Source: JBBSEZ01 sp038239195 (GTDB lineage Bacteria; Planctomycetota; Planctomycetia; Gemmatales; Gemmataceae). Taken from it: a DNA stretch of 16,457 bases. The position numbers were made by a program, and so were the translations under genes. The stretch covers positions 1-16,457 of the forward strand of contig JBBSEZ010000216.1 in assembly GCA_038239195.1 (NCBI GenBank), written 5' to 3'. A model generated the notes under the pieces. It saw nothing but the letters and a program-made list of their open reading frames with translations. It had not been told where the DNA came from and did not search any database. Below are positions 1 through 11,160 of the stretch, in pieces; position 1 is the stretch's first letter; every line of letters begins with the position of its first letter.

Positions 1-29
1 CGCGCTCCGCACTTCCTGGGCGGAGCGCG
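1..29. terminator. Terminator-like hairpin at the left edge
   Basis: A perfect 10-bp inverted repeat (CGCGCTCCGC at 1-10, GCGGAGCGCG at 20-29) encloses a 9-nt loop and is followed by TTT at 30-32. The very GC-rich stem plus a short T-run resembles an intrinsic terminator for a plus-strand gene lying left of the window. The T-tract is short, so termination strength is uncertain. It sits 33 nt before the first start codon and would separate that gene from upstream transcription. Confidence 0.5.
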
Positions 30-61
30 TTTCTGCGGTACGCGGCTAAACGAGGCCCGTC

Positions 62-1135
<1,074 letters not shown>

Positions 1136-1162
1136 TCTCGCTTTCTCTCCCCGAGACGTCTC

Positions 1163-2269
1163 ATGCATCGTTCCACGATGGTCTTCCTGGTCCTCCTCCG
1201 CCTGGCGATCGGCTGGCACTTCCTCGTCGAAGGGGCGCTCAAGCTCCACTCGCACTACGTCGCGGGCGAGACGGCCACCAACCGCCCGTTCAGCAGCGCC
1301 GGCTACTTCCGCGAAGCGCCGGGCCCGCTCGGGGGCCTCTACCGCCACGAGGTCGGCGACGCCGACGACGAGGCGCTCGCCAGGCTCACGCCGCTGCCCC
1401 CGCCCGAGGGGACCGAAGGCTCCAAGCCCGAGGAGCGCATGCCCCCGGCGCTGCGCCAGGAGTGGGAGGCCTACGTCGATCGCTTCCGCAAACACTACGG
1501 CATGGATGCCGAGCAGGGAAATCGCGCCGACGAGAAGCTCGTCCAGGCCGAGTCGGAAGTGCTCCGCTGGCTGACGGAGGACAGCGTCACCAAGGGCACC
1601 AAGGAGACGACGACCAAGTACGCCAGCGGCGAGGTGAAGAAGCCGACGCCGACGGTGCAGCGCGTCGCCGAGTACCGGGCCAAGGTCGAGGCGGTGCGCG
1701 AGACGGTTCGGCAAAAGTTGCCGGCCTTCAACCGCGACGTGGAAGGGGCCCGGCTGCGTCAGGCGAAGGCCGAGGTCGCCGAGCTCCGGGCGGGGCTGCT
1801 CAAAGACCTCAACGACCACAAGATGAAGCTCAAGGCGGCGCTCGCCGATCTGTTGACCGACGACCAGCGCAAGCGCACGCCGATGAAGGACGTGGTGCCG
1901 ACCCAACTGGTGCGCGTGCTCGACCTGTCGGCCATGTGGGGGCTGACGGCGATGGGGGCCTGCCTGCTGATCGGGCTGCTGACGCGGCTCAACTGCGTGC
2001 TGGCGGCCGGCTTCCTGGCCATCACCTACCTGGCCGTCCCCGCCCTCCCCTGGCTGCCGGCCCCTCCCGCGAGCGAGGGGACCTACCTGTACGTCAACAA
2101 GAACGTGGTCGAGATGCTGGCGCTGCTGGTGCTGGCGACGACGGCGAGCGGTCGGTGGTTCGGGCTGGACGGCATTATTCACCCGGTGGTGGGGGCCGTG
2201 TTCGGGCGCCGCAAGGCGGTCGCGGCGCGCAAGCCCGCGGCCCTGGCGACGGCGGCGAGCCGGCCCTGA
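1163..2269 (+). CDS. DoxX-like membrane protein with large charged insertion
   Basis: This 368-residue protein resembles the DoxX family of small membrane proteins with four helices. The first helix is at about 5-25 and contains LLRLAIGWHFLVEGALKL. The remaining hydrophobic segments lie at about 253-275, 277-299 and 314-330, ending with KNVVEMLALLVLATTASG. Between helix 1 and helix 2 are about 220 mostly polar residues (27-248), rich in Lys, Glu, Arg and Ala, with a probable coiled coil around 165-235; typical DoxX proteins have only a short loop there. It follows the ApbE gene by 28 bp and precedes the oxidoreductase by 65 bp, so co-transcription is likely. No strong ribosome binding site precedes ATG 1163; the ATG at 1178 is an alternative. 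Function is not established; an envelope redox role is only a guess. Confidence 0.75.
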   Translation: MHRSTMVFLVLLRLAIGWHFLVEGALKLHSHYVAGETATNRPFSSAGYFREAPGPLGGLYRHEVGDADDEALARLTPLPPPEGTEGSKPEERMPPALRQEWEAYVDRFRKHYGMDAEQGNRADEKLVQAESEVLRWLTEDSVTKGTKETTTKYASGEVKKPTPTVQRVAEYRAKVEAVRETVRQKLPAFNRDVEGARLRQAKAEVAELRAGLLKDLNDHKMKLKAALADLLTDDQRKRTPMKDVVPTQLVRVLDLSAMWGLTAMGACLLIGLLTRLNCVLAAGFLAITYLAVPALPWLPAPPASEGTYLYVNKNVVEMLALLVLATTASGRWFGLDGIIHPVVGAVFGRRKAVAARKPAALATAASRP

Positions 2270-2320
2270 CGGCGAAGATACGAACTTTCCCAGGCGCACT
2301 ACCCTGGACATTCTTGACGC

Positions 2321-2326
2321 GGAGGG
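2321..2326 (+). promoter_or_regulatory. Ribosome binding site fixing the oxidoreductase start
   Basis: GGAGGG ends eight bases before ATG 2335. The open frame runs in from position 784 through the two upstream genes, so this site and the Tat signal beginning near residue 26 decide the true start. Confidence 0.75.
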
Positions 2327-2334
2327 CTCTCCTC

Positions 2335-4149
2335 ATGGCGATCGACATGACGCCCGAGCAACGGCAGGTGGGCGAGCAGAACTTCAAGGCGGCGACCGAG
2401 CAGCTCGGCATGAACCGGCGCGACTTCCTCAAGGGCGGCCTGCTGGGCGTGGGCGCCGTGGCGGGGTCGGCGGCGGCGGTCTACTTCGGCTACAAGAGCT
2501 GGGAGGGCCGGCCCGTCAAGGCGGCGCTCATCGGCACCGGCGACGAGGGCGGGGTCCTGGTCGGCGAGCACAACCCCGCCTTCCTCCAGTTCGTCGCGGT
2601 GTGCGACGTGCGCCCGTCGAACCTGACGCGCATCATCGACGGCGATGCCAAGGTGGCCCTGCGCAAGGGCTTCAAGAAGGTGTACGGCATCGAGGAAGCC
2701 AACGGCATCAAGCAGTACGTCGATTACAAGAAGATGCTGGCCGAGGTGCCCGAGATCGAGGCCGTGGTGATCGCCCTGCCGTTGCACCTGCACGCCAGCG
2801 TCTCCATCGAGTGCATGAAGGCCGGCAAGCACGTCCTGTGCGAGAAGTTGATGGCCTGGAACGTCCTGCAGTGCAAGGAGATGATCCGCGTCGCCAAGGA
2901 GACCAAGCGCATCCTGTCGATCGGCCATCAGCGCCACTACAGCATGCTCTACGCCCACGCCTCGGAGGTGGTCAAGGCGAAGAACACAAGCGGCGAGAAC
3001 TTCCTCGGCGACATAAAACACATTCGGGCCCTGTGGCACCGCAACTTTAGCTGGCCCTACGTCCACGACGAAAAGGCCTTCCGCTGGGCCTACGACAAGC
3101 CAGAGGAGCGCAAGCAGGTGGCCGGCATCCCCGAGCCGAAGTTCCGCGACGGCTGGTTCCAGCCAGTGCTCAAGGGCGAACAAGAGGAGTTGATGAGCCG
3201 GGCCAGGGCGGAGGGGATGGACCTCAAGGCGCTGCTGAAGCAGTACGGCTATGAGGGGAAGACGGGCGACGAGGCGCTGGCGCAGCTGGTGCGCTGGCGG
3301 CTCCACGCCGAGACGGGCGGCGGGCTGATGGCGGAGCTGGGCAGCCACCAGCTCGACGCGTGCAGCATCTTCCTGGGCAAGGTCAAGCCGCTGTCGGTGC
3401 AGGGCGTGGGCGTGAAGTCGTTCTTCGGCCCCAAGCGCAACGACCGCAACATTCACGACCACGTGTTCGTCACCTACGAGTTCCCCGGCAAGAACCACCC
3501 CAAGGGGCCCAACAAGGGCAGCGACAGGCACGACATTGTGGTGGTCACCTACTCGTCGATCAGCACGAACGGGTTCGAGCAGTACGGCGAGTACCTGATG
3601 GGGACGCGCGGCAGCATGGTGGTCGAGGCCGAGCAGCGCGTGATGCTCTACACCGAGAAGGACCCGACCGTGAAGGCGGCGGGGACCAACCGCACGATGA
3701 CGGCGAACGTGAGCACGCTGCCGAAGGACGCCGCGGCCGCCGAGGCGATGTCCACCTGGGGCGGGGTGGCGGCCGCGACGCCGGGCGGCGGGCCGACGGC
3801 GGGAGCCCCGAGCGGGCCGATCAGCCGCGGCTACCGCGAGGAGATGGAGGACTTCGCGTACTGTATCCGGCTGTGGAACAACGAGCTGGGCTACGAGAAG
3901 GACGAGAAGGGCGCGTACAAGCAGCGACTGCCGCGCTGCCACGGCGAGGTGGCGATGGCCGACGCGATCATCGCGCTGAGCTCGAACTACGTGATGAACC
4001 CGGGCACGCCGGACAAGCCGTTGCCGCCGACGCGCATCGACTTCGAGAAGATCGACCCGACGAAGAAGAAGGAGCTCGGCGCGCTGTGGTTCGACGCCGA
4101 CGAACTGGAGGCGGTGCCGGACCATCCGAACGAGAAGAGGAAGGCGTGA
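2335..4149 (+). CDS. Tat-exported Gfo/Idh/MocA family oxidoreductase
   Basis: The 604-residue product is an NAD(P)-dependent sugar oxidoreductase of the Gfo/Idh/MocA type. GGAGGG at 2321-2326 lies eight bases before ATG 2335, which settles the start within a longer open frame. MNRRDFLKGG (26-35) followed by a small-residue hydrophobic core to about 52 is a clear Tat signal, after a 25-residue leader. The Rossmann domain shows GTGDEG (67-72) and CDVRPSN (90-96), and the cofactor-site motif reads CEKLMA (169-174), keeping Lys171 but with Leu where Pro is usual. GGGLMAELGSHQLD (328-341) is the conserved substrate-site motif with His338 and Asp341. At 604 residues it is much longer than the usual 330-450. 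The extra length lies around 240-320 and in a Gly/Ala-rich stretch at 465-497. The substrate cannot be read from sequence; the DUF1080 gene converging on it suggests glycosides. Confidence 0.9.
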   Translation: MAIDMTPEQRQVGEQNFKAATEQLGMNRRDFLKGGLLGVGAVAGSAAAVYFGYKSWEGRPVKAALIGTGDEGGVLVGEHNPAFLQFVAVCDVRPSNLTRIIDGDAKVALRKGFKKVYGIEEANGIKQYVDYKKMLAEVPEIEAVVIALPLHLHASVSIECMKAGKHVLCEKLMAWNVLQCKEMIRVAKETKRILSIGHQRHYSMLYAHASEVVKAKNTSGENFLGDIKHIRALWHRNFSWPYVHDEKAFRWAYDKPEERKQVAGIPEPKFRDGWFQPVLKGEQEELMSRARAEGMDLKALLKQYGYEGKTGDEALAQLVRWRLHAETGGGLMAELGSHQLDACSIFLGKVKPLSVQGVGVKSFFGPKRNDRNIHDHVFVTYEFPGKNHPKGPNKGSDRHDIVVVTYSSISTNGFEQYGEYLMGTRGSMVVEAEQRVMLYTEKDPTVKAAGTNRTMTANVSTLPKDAAAAEAMSTWGGVAAATPGGGPTAGAPSGPISRGYREEMEDFAYCIRLWNNELGYEKDEKGAYKQRLPRCHGEVAMADAIIALSSNYVMNPGTPDKPLPPTRIDFEKIDPTKKKELGALWFDADELEAVPDHPNEKRKA

Positions 4150-4156
4150 CGGACAC

Positions 4157-4213
4157 AAACGCTAAGCCGCAAGCGGCGAGCCCTGGAGGTTCGCCGCTTG
4201 CGGCTTAGCGTTT
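4157..4213. repeat. Palindromic repeat family 1, copy A; bidirectional terminator
   Basis: A perfect 23-bp stem (4157-4179 with 4191-4213) encloses an 11-nt loop. Its core arm is CGCTAAGCCGCAAGCGG. It fills the 74-bp gap between the converging oxidoreductase and DUF1080 genes, starting seven bases after the oxidoreductase stop and ending ten bases before the DUF1080 stop. The outer bases are AAA and TTT, so the hairpin has a T-run on either strand and could terminate both transcripts. A second copy at 9012-9063 shares the arms and part of the loop, so this is a dispersed repeat and not a one-off terminator. Confidence 0.85.
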
Positions 4214-4223
4214 CCCTGGAGCG

Positions 4224-5456
4224 TCACTTCTTCTCGAACGGGGCCTCCTCCTTCGGCCCCTTCACCTCCCGGAGCTCGGCGATGCGCACGTTGCGGAAGC
4301 TCAGGTCGGTGGTCGGGTCGTGCCCCTGGATGCTGATCGCCCCCTTCGCCGCCCGGTAGCCATCCCGCCCGTTGTCCTTCGCCGGCCGACGATCGTTCCA
4401 ATCGACGACCTGCACGCCGTTGACCCAGGTGGCGAAGTGCCTCCCGTGCGCCACGATGGTGAGCGTGAACCACTCGCCATCCTTCGCCACGCCGCGGCGG
4501 GCCGGCACGCGCCGGTAGATGGCGCCGGTGCCCCAATCGACGGCGGGGGACTCGACCGTGCGCTTGCCGAGCGACTTGTTGGTCTTCGGGTCGAAGTCCT
4601 CGACGGTGTATTTCTGCGTCGGCTTGTCGGTGAACTTGTTGAAGATCTGCGCCTCGTAGCCCTGCTGATACTCGCCGGGCCGGGCGCGGAAGAAGATGCC
4701 GCTGTTGAGGTGCTTGCCGTTGCTGATGCACTCCAGTTGCAGGACGAAGTCGTCGTAGCGCCCGGCCGTCTGTAGGTCGCCGGGGCCGTTCTTGACGTTG
4801 AGCCAGCCCTCTTTCGTGACGGTGAACTTCGACTTCTTCCCCTTGCCCTCGAACGCCTTCCAGCCGGTCAGGTCCTTGCCGTTGAACAGCGGTTTCGCGT
4901 TGAGGGGGCGGAGCTTGATGGAGCGGAAGATGACGCCGCTGCCGGTCAGCGCCACGTGGCCGGGAGCGGACGAGGCGGGGGCCCCTTTCGGGAAAGCCGG
5001 GGAAGGGGGCCGAAGCCCACCGCCGCGTTGCGTGAAGTTTACGTTCTGGGGCCGCCCCTCGGTGAAGGTCAGGCGCCCCTCGAACCATCCGCCCCGGAAC
5101 GTGCGCAGGTCCACCTTGCGGTCGGCGACGCACTTCCCGTCGCGGTCGCAGCCGACGCGCACCTCCGCCTTGCTCCCGGGGCGCTTCTGGAACTCGAAGG
5201 CCAGTTCGTAATCCTGGAACCGCGTCGTCGTCACCAGCGGGCCGGAGTTGCCTGCATCCGGGTAGAGCATGCCCTCGACCACGTGCCATTTCGAGCCCTT
5301 CGCCGAGCGCCAGCCGAAGGTCGATTCGCCGTCGAACAGCGAGAGCCAGCCTTCGGCGGCCTCCGTCGGCGTCAGCGCGGCGGCCTTCGGAGCGTCCTTC
5401 GCGACCACCAGGCCCGTCAGGACAAGGACGAGCAGCAGAGAGAGAAGTCGTGTCAT
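4224..5456 (-). CDS. Secreted protein with two DUF1080 (3-keto-disaccharide hydrolase) domains
   Basis: The 410-residue product has a Sec signal peptide (MTRLLSLLLVLVLTGLVVA, 1-19) and two DUF1080 domains, a concanavalin-like fold. Domain 1 covers about 36-183 with the entry motif LFDGESTFGW (40-49). Domain 2 covers about 187-396 with LFNGKDLTGWKAF (190-202), NSGIFFRARPGEYQQGYEAQ (251-270) and KGAISIQGH (371-379). Domain 1 is short and ends in a Gly/Pro/Ala-rich linker, so domain 2 is more likely the active one. Characterised relatives cleave 3-keto-glycosides made by Gfo/Idh/MocA enzymes. The start at 5456 is chosen because GAGGG lies about eight bases upstream and a signal peptide follows; an in-frame ATG at 5525 would add 23 residues before it. 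It is the last gene of the minus-strand series and converges on an oxidoreductase of the matching family. The actual substrate is unknown. Confidence 0.88.
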   Translation of the reverse strand: MTRLLSLLLVLVLTGLVVAKDAPKAAALTPTEAAEGWLSLFDGESTFGWRSAKGSKWHVVEGMLYPDAGNSGPLVTTTRFQDYELAFEFQKRPGSKAEVRVGCDRDGKCVADRKVDLRTFRGGWFEGRLTFTEGRPQNVNFTQRGGGLRPPSPAFPKGAPASSAPGHVALTGSGVIFRSIKLRPLNAKPLFNGKDLTGWKAFEGKGKKSKFTVTKEGWLNVKNGPGDLQTAGRYDDFVLQLECISNGKHLNSGIFFRARPGEYQQGYEAQIFNKFTDKPTQKYTVEDFDPKTNKSLGKRTVESPAVDWGTGAIYRRVPARRGVAKDGEWFTLTIVAHGRHFATWVNGVQVVDWNDRRPAKDNGRDGYRAAKGAISIQGHDPTTDLSFRNVRIAELREVKGPKEEAPFEKK

Positions 5457-5476
5457 GGATGGTCCCTCTTCCCTTG

Positions 5477-5497
5477 GGACCGGCTTTCCAGCCGGTC
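5477..5497. repeat. Palindromic repeat family 2, copy A
   Basis: This 21-bp element contains GACCGGCTTTCCAGCCGGTC and forms a hairpin by itself (8-bp stem, TTCC loop). It lies just upstream of the DUF1080 ribosome binding site. It is a perfect inverted copy of 5536-5556, so the two could also pair into one 21-bp stem with a 38-nt loop in the transcript. Confidence 0.85.
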
Positions 5498-5535
5498 CGG
5501 CCTCACCTTGGAGTTGAATGCCCATTTGCTGGCGA

Positions 5536-5558
5536 GACCGGCTGGAAAGCCGGTCCTA
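5536..5558. repeat. Palindromic repeat family 2, copy B, carrying a stop codon
   Basis: The 21 bases 5536-5556 are the exact reverse complement of 5477-5497. On the minus strand the element reads TAGGACCGGCTTTCC and onward, and its leading TAG (5558-5556) is the stop codon of the DUF4432 gene. The local hairpin starts within three bases of that stop and could also act as a transcript 3' end or processing site. Confidence 0.8.
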
Positions 5559-6752
5559 CGGCGCCGTGTACTTCGCCTGTGGCGCTCGATGCACCTTCGC
5601 TTTCGCCTGCGCTTGCAGCGTCGCCACCTCGCTAAGCAGCCCCGTCACGGCGCTGGCGCTATCGGCGACCTCGATGGCCCAGCGGCACTCCCAGCGGCCG
5701 CCCGGCGGCAGGGAGCGCACGCGCCCCTGCTTGCGCTCGAAGCCCTTGAAGTTGGGGTAGTTCGTCGCCGGCTCCAGCCCCGTCACGTACCCCTCTTCCA
5801 GCGCCCCCGTGTTCTTCCACGTGGTGAAGCACGGCAGTTCGCGCACGCTGAAGCGCAGCGCCACGGCCCGCTCGGCGCTGGCGCCCATCAGCAGCGCCAG
5901 CGTCTGCCCGCGCCCGTCGCCGATCAGCTCGTAGGCATACACCTGCTCCGCGAACCCGACGCTCGGGGGCCCGTACGTGTCGTGGCTGTCGATGCCCTCG
6001 GCCGCCCGGGGCGTCATCGGCGCCAGTTCGCGCACGGGGGCCAGCACGCGCGCCCCCGGCTCCAGGAACGGCGGGCCGAGGTTGCAGTGGTAGAGCAGTT
6101 GCAGCTCCGCCGGCTGGGCGCCGCGGTTCTCCACCACGTCGTGGATCACCACGCGGTTCGACCCTGGAACGGTGGTGTACGTCGTCGTCAGGCGCAGTTG
6201 CGGAAAGAACAGCGCCGCCTCCTCCACCTCGCCCGACACGCTCAGCTCGTAGGGCGGGTCGAGGCTGACGCGCACCTCGACGACCTGGGCCGGCAGGTTG
6301 GCGATCTTGCCGTGCAGCGTGAGCTGGGCCCGGTGCGCCTTTCCGTGCCCGTCGGTCCAGGCGTCCTCGCCGGGCGGGCCGTTCGACGACAGCCCGCAGC
6401 GGCACAGCAGTTCGTCGAAGCCGGCCAGCCAGCCGAGCCCGCCGGCGTCGGCCCGGTTGACGAACTTGGGATGAACGGGGCCAGCGACGGGGGATCGCCA
6501 GCCCAGGGGCAGGCCGTGGTAGTCGCCGCGCCACAGCCCCATGCCCCGCGTCGGCAGGATGGAGAACGACAGGGCGCCGTTGTGGACCTCGATCAGGTCG
6601 ATGCCGTCGCGCAGCCCGCCGCGGAGGGTGCGCTTGCGGATCGACCAGTCGTGGGGCGTGGGCAGGCGCAGCGTGTCGTTGCTGGCGGCGAAGTTGTCGA
6701 TCCAGACGTCGCCCTGCACGTCGGTCAGGGCCCAGGTCTTGTAGCGCGTCAT
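5556..6752 (-). CDS. DUF4432 / aldose 1-epimerase-like protein
   Basis: This 398-residue protein without signal peptide resembles the DUF4432 group of the galactose-mutarotase-like superfamily. Supporting stretches are LSFSILPTRGMGLWRG (61-76), FVNRADAGGLGWLAGFDEL (97-115), CGLSSNGPP (119-127), LTLHGKIANLPAQ (144-156), LLYHCNLGPPFLEPGARV (219-236) and FTTWKNTGALEEGYVTGLEP (309-328). The family is thought to bind sugars in a beta-sandwich; the reaction here is unproven. The start at 6752 has GGAG seven bases upstream, and the preceding transporter gene stops 13 bp before it, so the two are probably co-transcribed. The last residues, rich in Ala, Lys and Gln, run straight into a palindromic repeat that supplies the TAG stop, so the original C-terminus may have been different. 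Confidence 0.82.
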   Translation of the reverse strand: MTRYKTWALTDVQGDVWIDNFAASNDTLRLPTPHDWSIRKRTLRGGLRDGIDLIEVHNGALSFSILPTRGMGLWRGDYHGLPLGWRSPVAGPVHPKFVNRADAGGLGWLAGFDELLCRCGLSSNGPPGEDAWTDGHGKAHRAQLTLHGKIANLPAQVVEVRVSLDPPYELSVSGEVEEAALFFPQLRLTTTYTTVPGSNRVVIHDVVENRGAQPAELQLLYHCNLGPPFLEPGARVLAPVRELAPMTPRAAEGIDSHDTYGPPSVGFAEQVYAYELIGDGRGQTLALLMGASAERAVALRFSVRELPCFTTWKNTGALEEGYVTGLEPATNYPNFKGFERKQGRVRSLPPGGRWECRWAIEVADSASAVTGLLSEVATLQAQAKAKVHRAPQAKYTAP

Positions 6753-6765
6753 GGGAGAGCTCCGC

Positions 6766-8988
<2,223 letters not shown>

Positions 8989-9011
8989 GCGGGTCGTTCC
9001 TCGGTCGAGCC

Positions 9012-9063
9012 CGCTAAGCCGCAAGCGGCGAACCTCGCGGGGCCCACCGCTTGCGGCTTAGCG
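9012..9063. repeat. Palindromic repeat family 1, copy B
   Basis: The arms CGCTAAGCCGCAAGCGG (9012-9028) and its reverse complement (9047-9063) form a perfect 17-bp stem with an 18-nt loop. It lies six bases beyond the stop of the upstream POT gene and 23 bp before the start of the next. Compared with the reverse complement of 4157-4213, the arms are identical and much of the loop agrees (GGCGAACCTC, then GGG). The orientation relative to the preceding gene is the same in both copies. It could terminate or attenuate transcription between the two transporter genes. Confidence 0.85.
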
Positions 9064-9069
9064 TTCTTG

Positions 9070-10980
9070 TTACTCCTGGGCGTAGTCCTTGGGCACGTAG
9101 AACAAGGCGCGCAGTCCGAACAGCAACGCGGCCCCGCCGCTGAGCCCGGCGAAGACCCAGAAGAAGTTTACCGGCGAGAGCCCCTTGAAGCCCGCCAGGA
9201 AGGCGACAAGCACGTTGCCCAGCGTCACCGTCAGCAGCCAGAAGCCCATGACGGTCGATTTCATCTTCTTGGGCGCCTGCGTGTAGGCGAACTCCAGCCC
9301 CGTGATCGACACCATCACCTCGCCCACCGTGATGATGAGATACTGGATCATCTGCCAGCCGATCCAGACCGAGTGGGGCGGCGAGGCGTCGATGGTTTGT
9401 TGCAACCGCGCCGTGGCGACGAACGACAGCGCGGTGACGACCATGCCCAGCGTGACCCGGCGCAGCGGCGTGGTGCGGACGCCGAGGCGGTCGCAGAGGT
9501 TGTAGAGCAGGTTCATGAGCGGGATGAGCAGCATCACCATGAGCGGGTTGGCGGCCGGCACCTGGCTCGCTTCGAGCTTTTTGTTGGGGATGCCGAGGAA
9601 CGATTCGTTGTCGCCCCACAGCCGCAGGTCCATCTCGCCCGCCTGGGTGATCCAGGTGGACGAGTGCTGGTCGAAGAGGGCCCAGAAGATGCTGACGAGG
9701 AAGAAGACGGACACGATCTTGAAGACGGCGACCGGCCCCTCCGTGGCGGCCCGCCCGAAGCGCTCGATGCCGGGCCTCCAGAACCAGCTCCGGTTGAGGG
9801 CGGCGTCGGCCTCCGTGAAGGCGGGCCCATCGACCTGGGCGGCGCCGTGCGCGGCCTCGCTCTTGTCCCCCCGAAGGTGAGTGCGGAGGACGTGCAGCGT
9901 GATGGCGAGGAACCCATCGTCGGGGGCGACGCGCTGGCGGACCGCGAACAGGTAGAGCCCCAGCGCCAGGAAACCGGCCGAGATCGCCAGCAGCGCCAAC
10001 CACTGCGCCCAGGGCTCCAGGAGCGCGCCCATCGGCTCGCGCGTGAAGAACAGGTGCCCGACAGTCAGGAACAGCGCCACCGAGCAGCAGGTGTCGAGCA
10101 GGCCGACCTGCCCGCCCGGCCGCGGCGGGACGTGGACGAACTTGCGCCGGCCCAGCCAGAACACGAACGTGGCGAGGAACATCAGCACGCCGGGCAGGCC
10201 AAAGGCGATGCTCGTCCCCACCCGCAACGGGTCAGCGCCCGAGAAGGCCTGGGGGAACGTCGAGATGAGCCAGGCGCCGGAGTGGGAGCGCAGGAAGGGG
10301 ATGAGCAGGGTGGCGAAGAACGAGCCGAAGTTGATGCTGAAGTAGAAGATCTGGTAGACGGCCCGCACGCGGAAGAGGTTCATCTTGCCGAACTGGTCGC
10401 CCACGTTGGCCGAGACGCACGGCTTGATGCCGCCCGAGCCGACGGCGATCAGCCCCAGGCCGAGGTACATGCCCCAAAGCTCGTTCTCGAACATCGAGAG
10501 GGCCGCGTGCCCCGCACAATAGACGAGCGACAGGTAGAGGATGGTGCGGAACTTGCCCGCCCAGCGGTCGGCGATGAGGGCGCCGATCATGGGGAGGGCG
10601 TAGACCCCGGCCATGAACAGGTGGACGGTCTGCGTGGCGTTGCGCCGGGCGTCCTGCTGCGACTCGATCCACGCCTGGACGGCGAAGAGCGAGACGAGGT
10701 GGACCTGCAAGATGGCTCGCATGCCGTAGAAGCTGAAGCGCTCGCACGCCTCGTTGCCGACGATGTAGGGCACGCCGGGAGGCCAGCCGGTGTTGGTGTG
10801 GTCCGGCGCCGTGCGGTAGCCCTCCGGCGAGAGAGGCGCGGGCGCGGTGGGAGCGTCCGGGGGCGTGGCCGTGATCCCGTCCCCGGCCGGGGCGGGCCCG
10901 GTGACGGCCTCCGTGATGATGGCGTCCGGGGTGAGCGGCTTCCCGCCCGGTCCCGTGCTGATGGACGTCGGGTCTTGCAT
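9070..10980 (-). CDS. POT/PTR2 family proton-coupled transporter
   Basis: The 636-residue product is a second proton-coupled oligopeptide-type transporter. Family motifs are GNEACERFSFYGMRA (75-89, with Glu77-x-x-Glu80-Arg81) and YFSINFGSFF (213-222). Hydrophobic segments run from about 85 to 625. The first 70 residues are polar and rich in Pro, Thr and Gly, probably disordered and cytosolic. The start at 10980 is chosen because AAGGA lies about seven bases upstream; an in-frame ATG at 11151 would add 57 residues without transporter similarity. The next gene encodes a homologue that differs widely in sequence and length, so the pair is not a recent duplication. A candidate promoter lies about 90 bp upstream. 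The substrate is not readable from the sequence. Confidence 0.9.
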   Translation of the reverse strand: MQDPTSISTGPGGKPLTPDAIITEAVTGPAPAGDGITATPPDAPTAPAPLSPEGYRTAPDHTNTGWPPGVPYIVGNEACERFSFYGMRAILQVHLVSLFAVQAWIESQQDARRNATQTVHLFMAGVYALPMIGALIADRWAGKFRTILYLSLVYCAGHAALSMFENELWGMYLGLGLIAVGSGGIKPCVSANVGDQFGKMNLFRVRAVYQIFYFSINFGSFFATLLIPFLRSHSGAWLISTFPQAFSGADPLRVGTSIAFGLPGVLMFLATFVFWLGRRKFVHVPPRPGGQVGLLDTCCSVALFLTVGHLFFTREPMGALLEPWAQWLALLAISAGFLALGLYLFAVRQRVAPDDGFLAITLHVLRTHLRGDKSEAAHGAAQVDGPAFTEADAALNRSWFWRPGIERFGRAATEGPVAVFKIVSVFFLVSIFWALFDQHSSTWITQAGEMDLRLWGDNESFLGIPNKKLEASQVPAANPLMVMLLIPLMNLLYNLCDRLGVRTTPLRRVTLGMVVTALSFVATARLQQTIDASPPHSVWIGWQMIQYLIITVGEVMVSITGLEFAYTQAPKKMKSTVMGFWLLTVTLGNVLVAFLAGFKGLSPVNFFWVFAGLSGGAALLFGLRALFYVPKDYAQE

Positions 10981-11070
10981 CGTCCGATCCTTCTCGAAAG
11001 CGCGGCCGCTTTCCGGTGGCGGCACAACCCGGACGCACGGCACAACCTGCGGGCCTTGGGGGCGGGGATG

Positions 11071-11099
11071 ATTGTAGTGGCGGGAGAGAGCGCGTGAAA
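11071..11099 (-). promoter_or_regulatory. Candidate sigma-70-type promoter for the POT genes
   Basis: On the minus strand TACAAT (11076-11071) is a good -10 match, with TTTCAC (11099-11094) as a weak -35 at a 17-bp spacing. It lies in the longest intergenic gap (10981-11160), about 90 bases before the start of the first POT gene. In GC-rich DNA such an AT-containing hexamer stands out, but the -35 match is poor. Confidence 0.3.
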
Positions 11100-11160
11100 G
11101 GAGAAAGCGCGCGACAGCGGAGAGAGGAGGGCGGTGCGCGCGAACCGACAAGCAAGCCGG

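Noticed and set aside
2290..2308. CCAGG/CCTGG inverted repeat between the DoxX and oxidoreductase genes
   Set aside because: Only five base pairs and no T-run; expected by chance in DNA of this composition.
2299..4158. Minus-strand open frame of 619 codons opposite the oxidoreductase
   Set aside because: Val/Leu/His/Arg-rich antisense sequence without domains; the plus strand has the full family motif set.
9012..9063. CRISPR repeat or tRNA-like element
   Set aside because: Only two distant copies without regular spacers, and no cloverleaf; it is a simple palindrome.
10981..11151. N-terminal extension of the first POT protein
   Set aside because: No transporter similarity, no ribosome binding site near 11151, and a good one before 10980.
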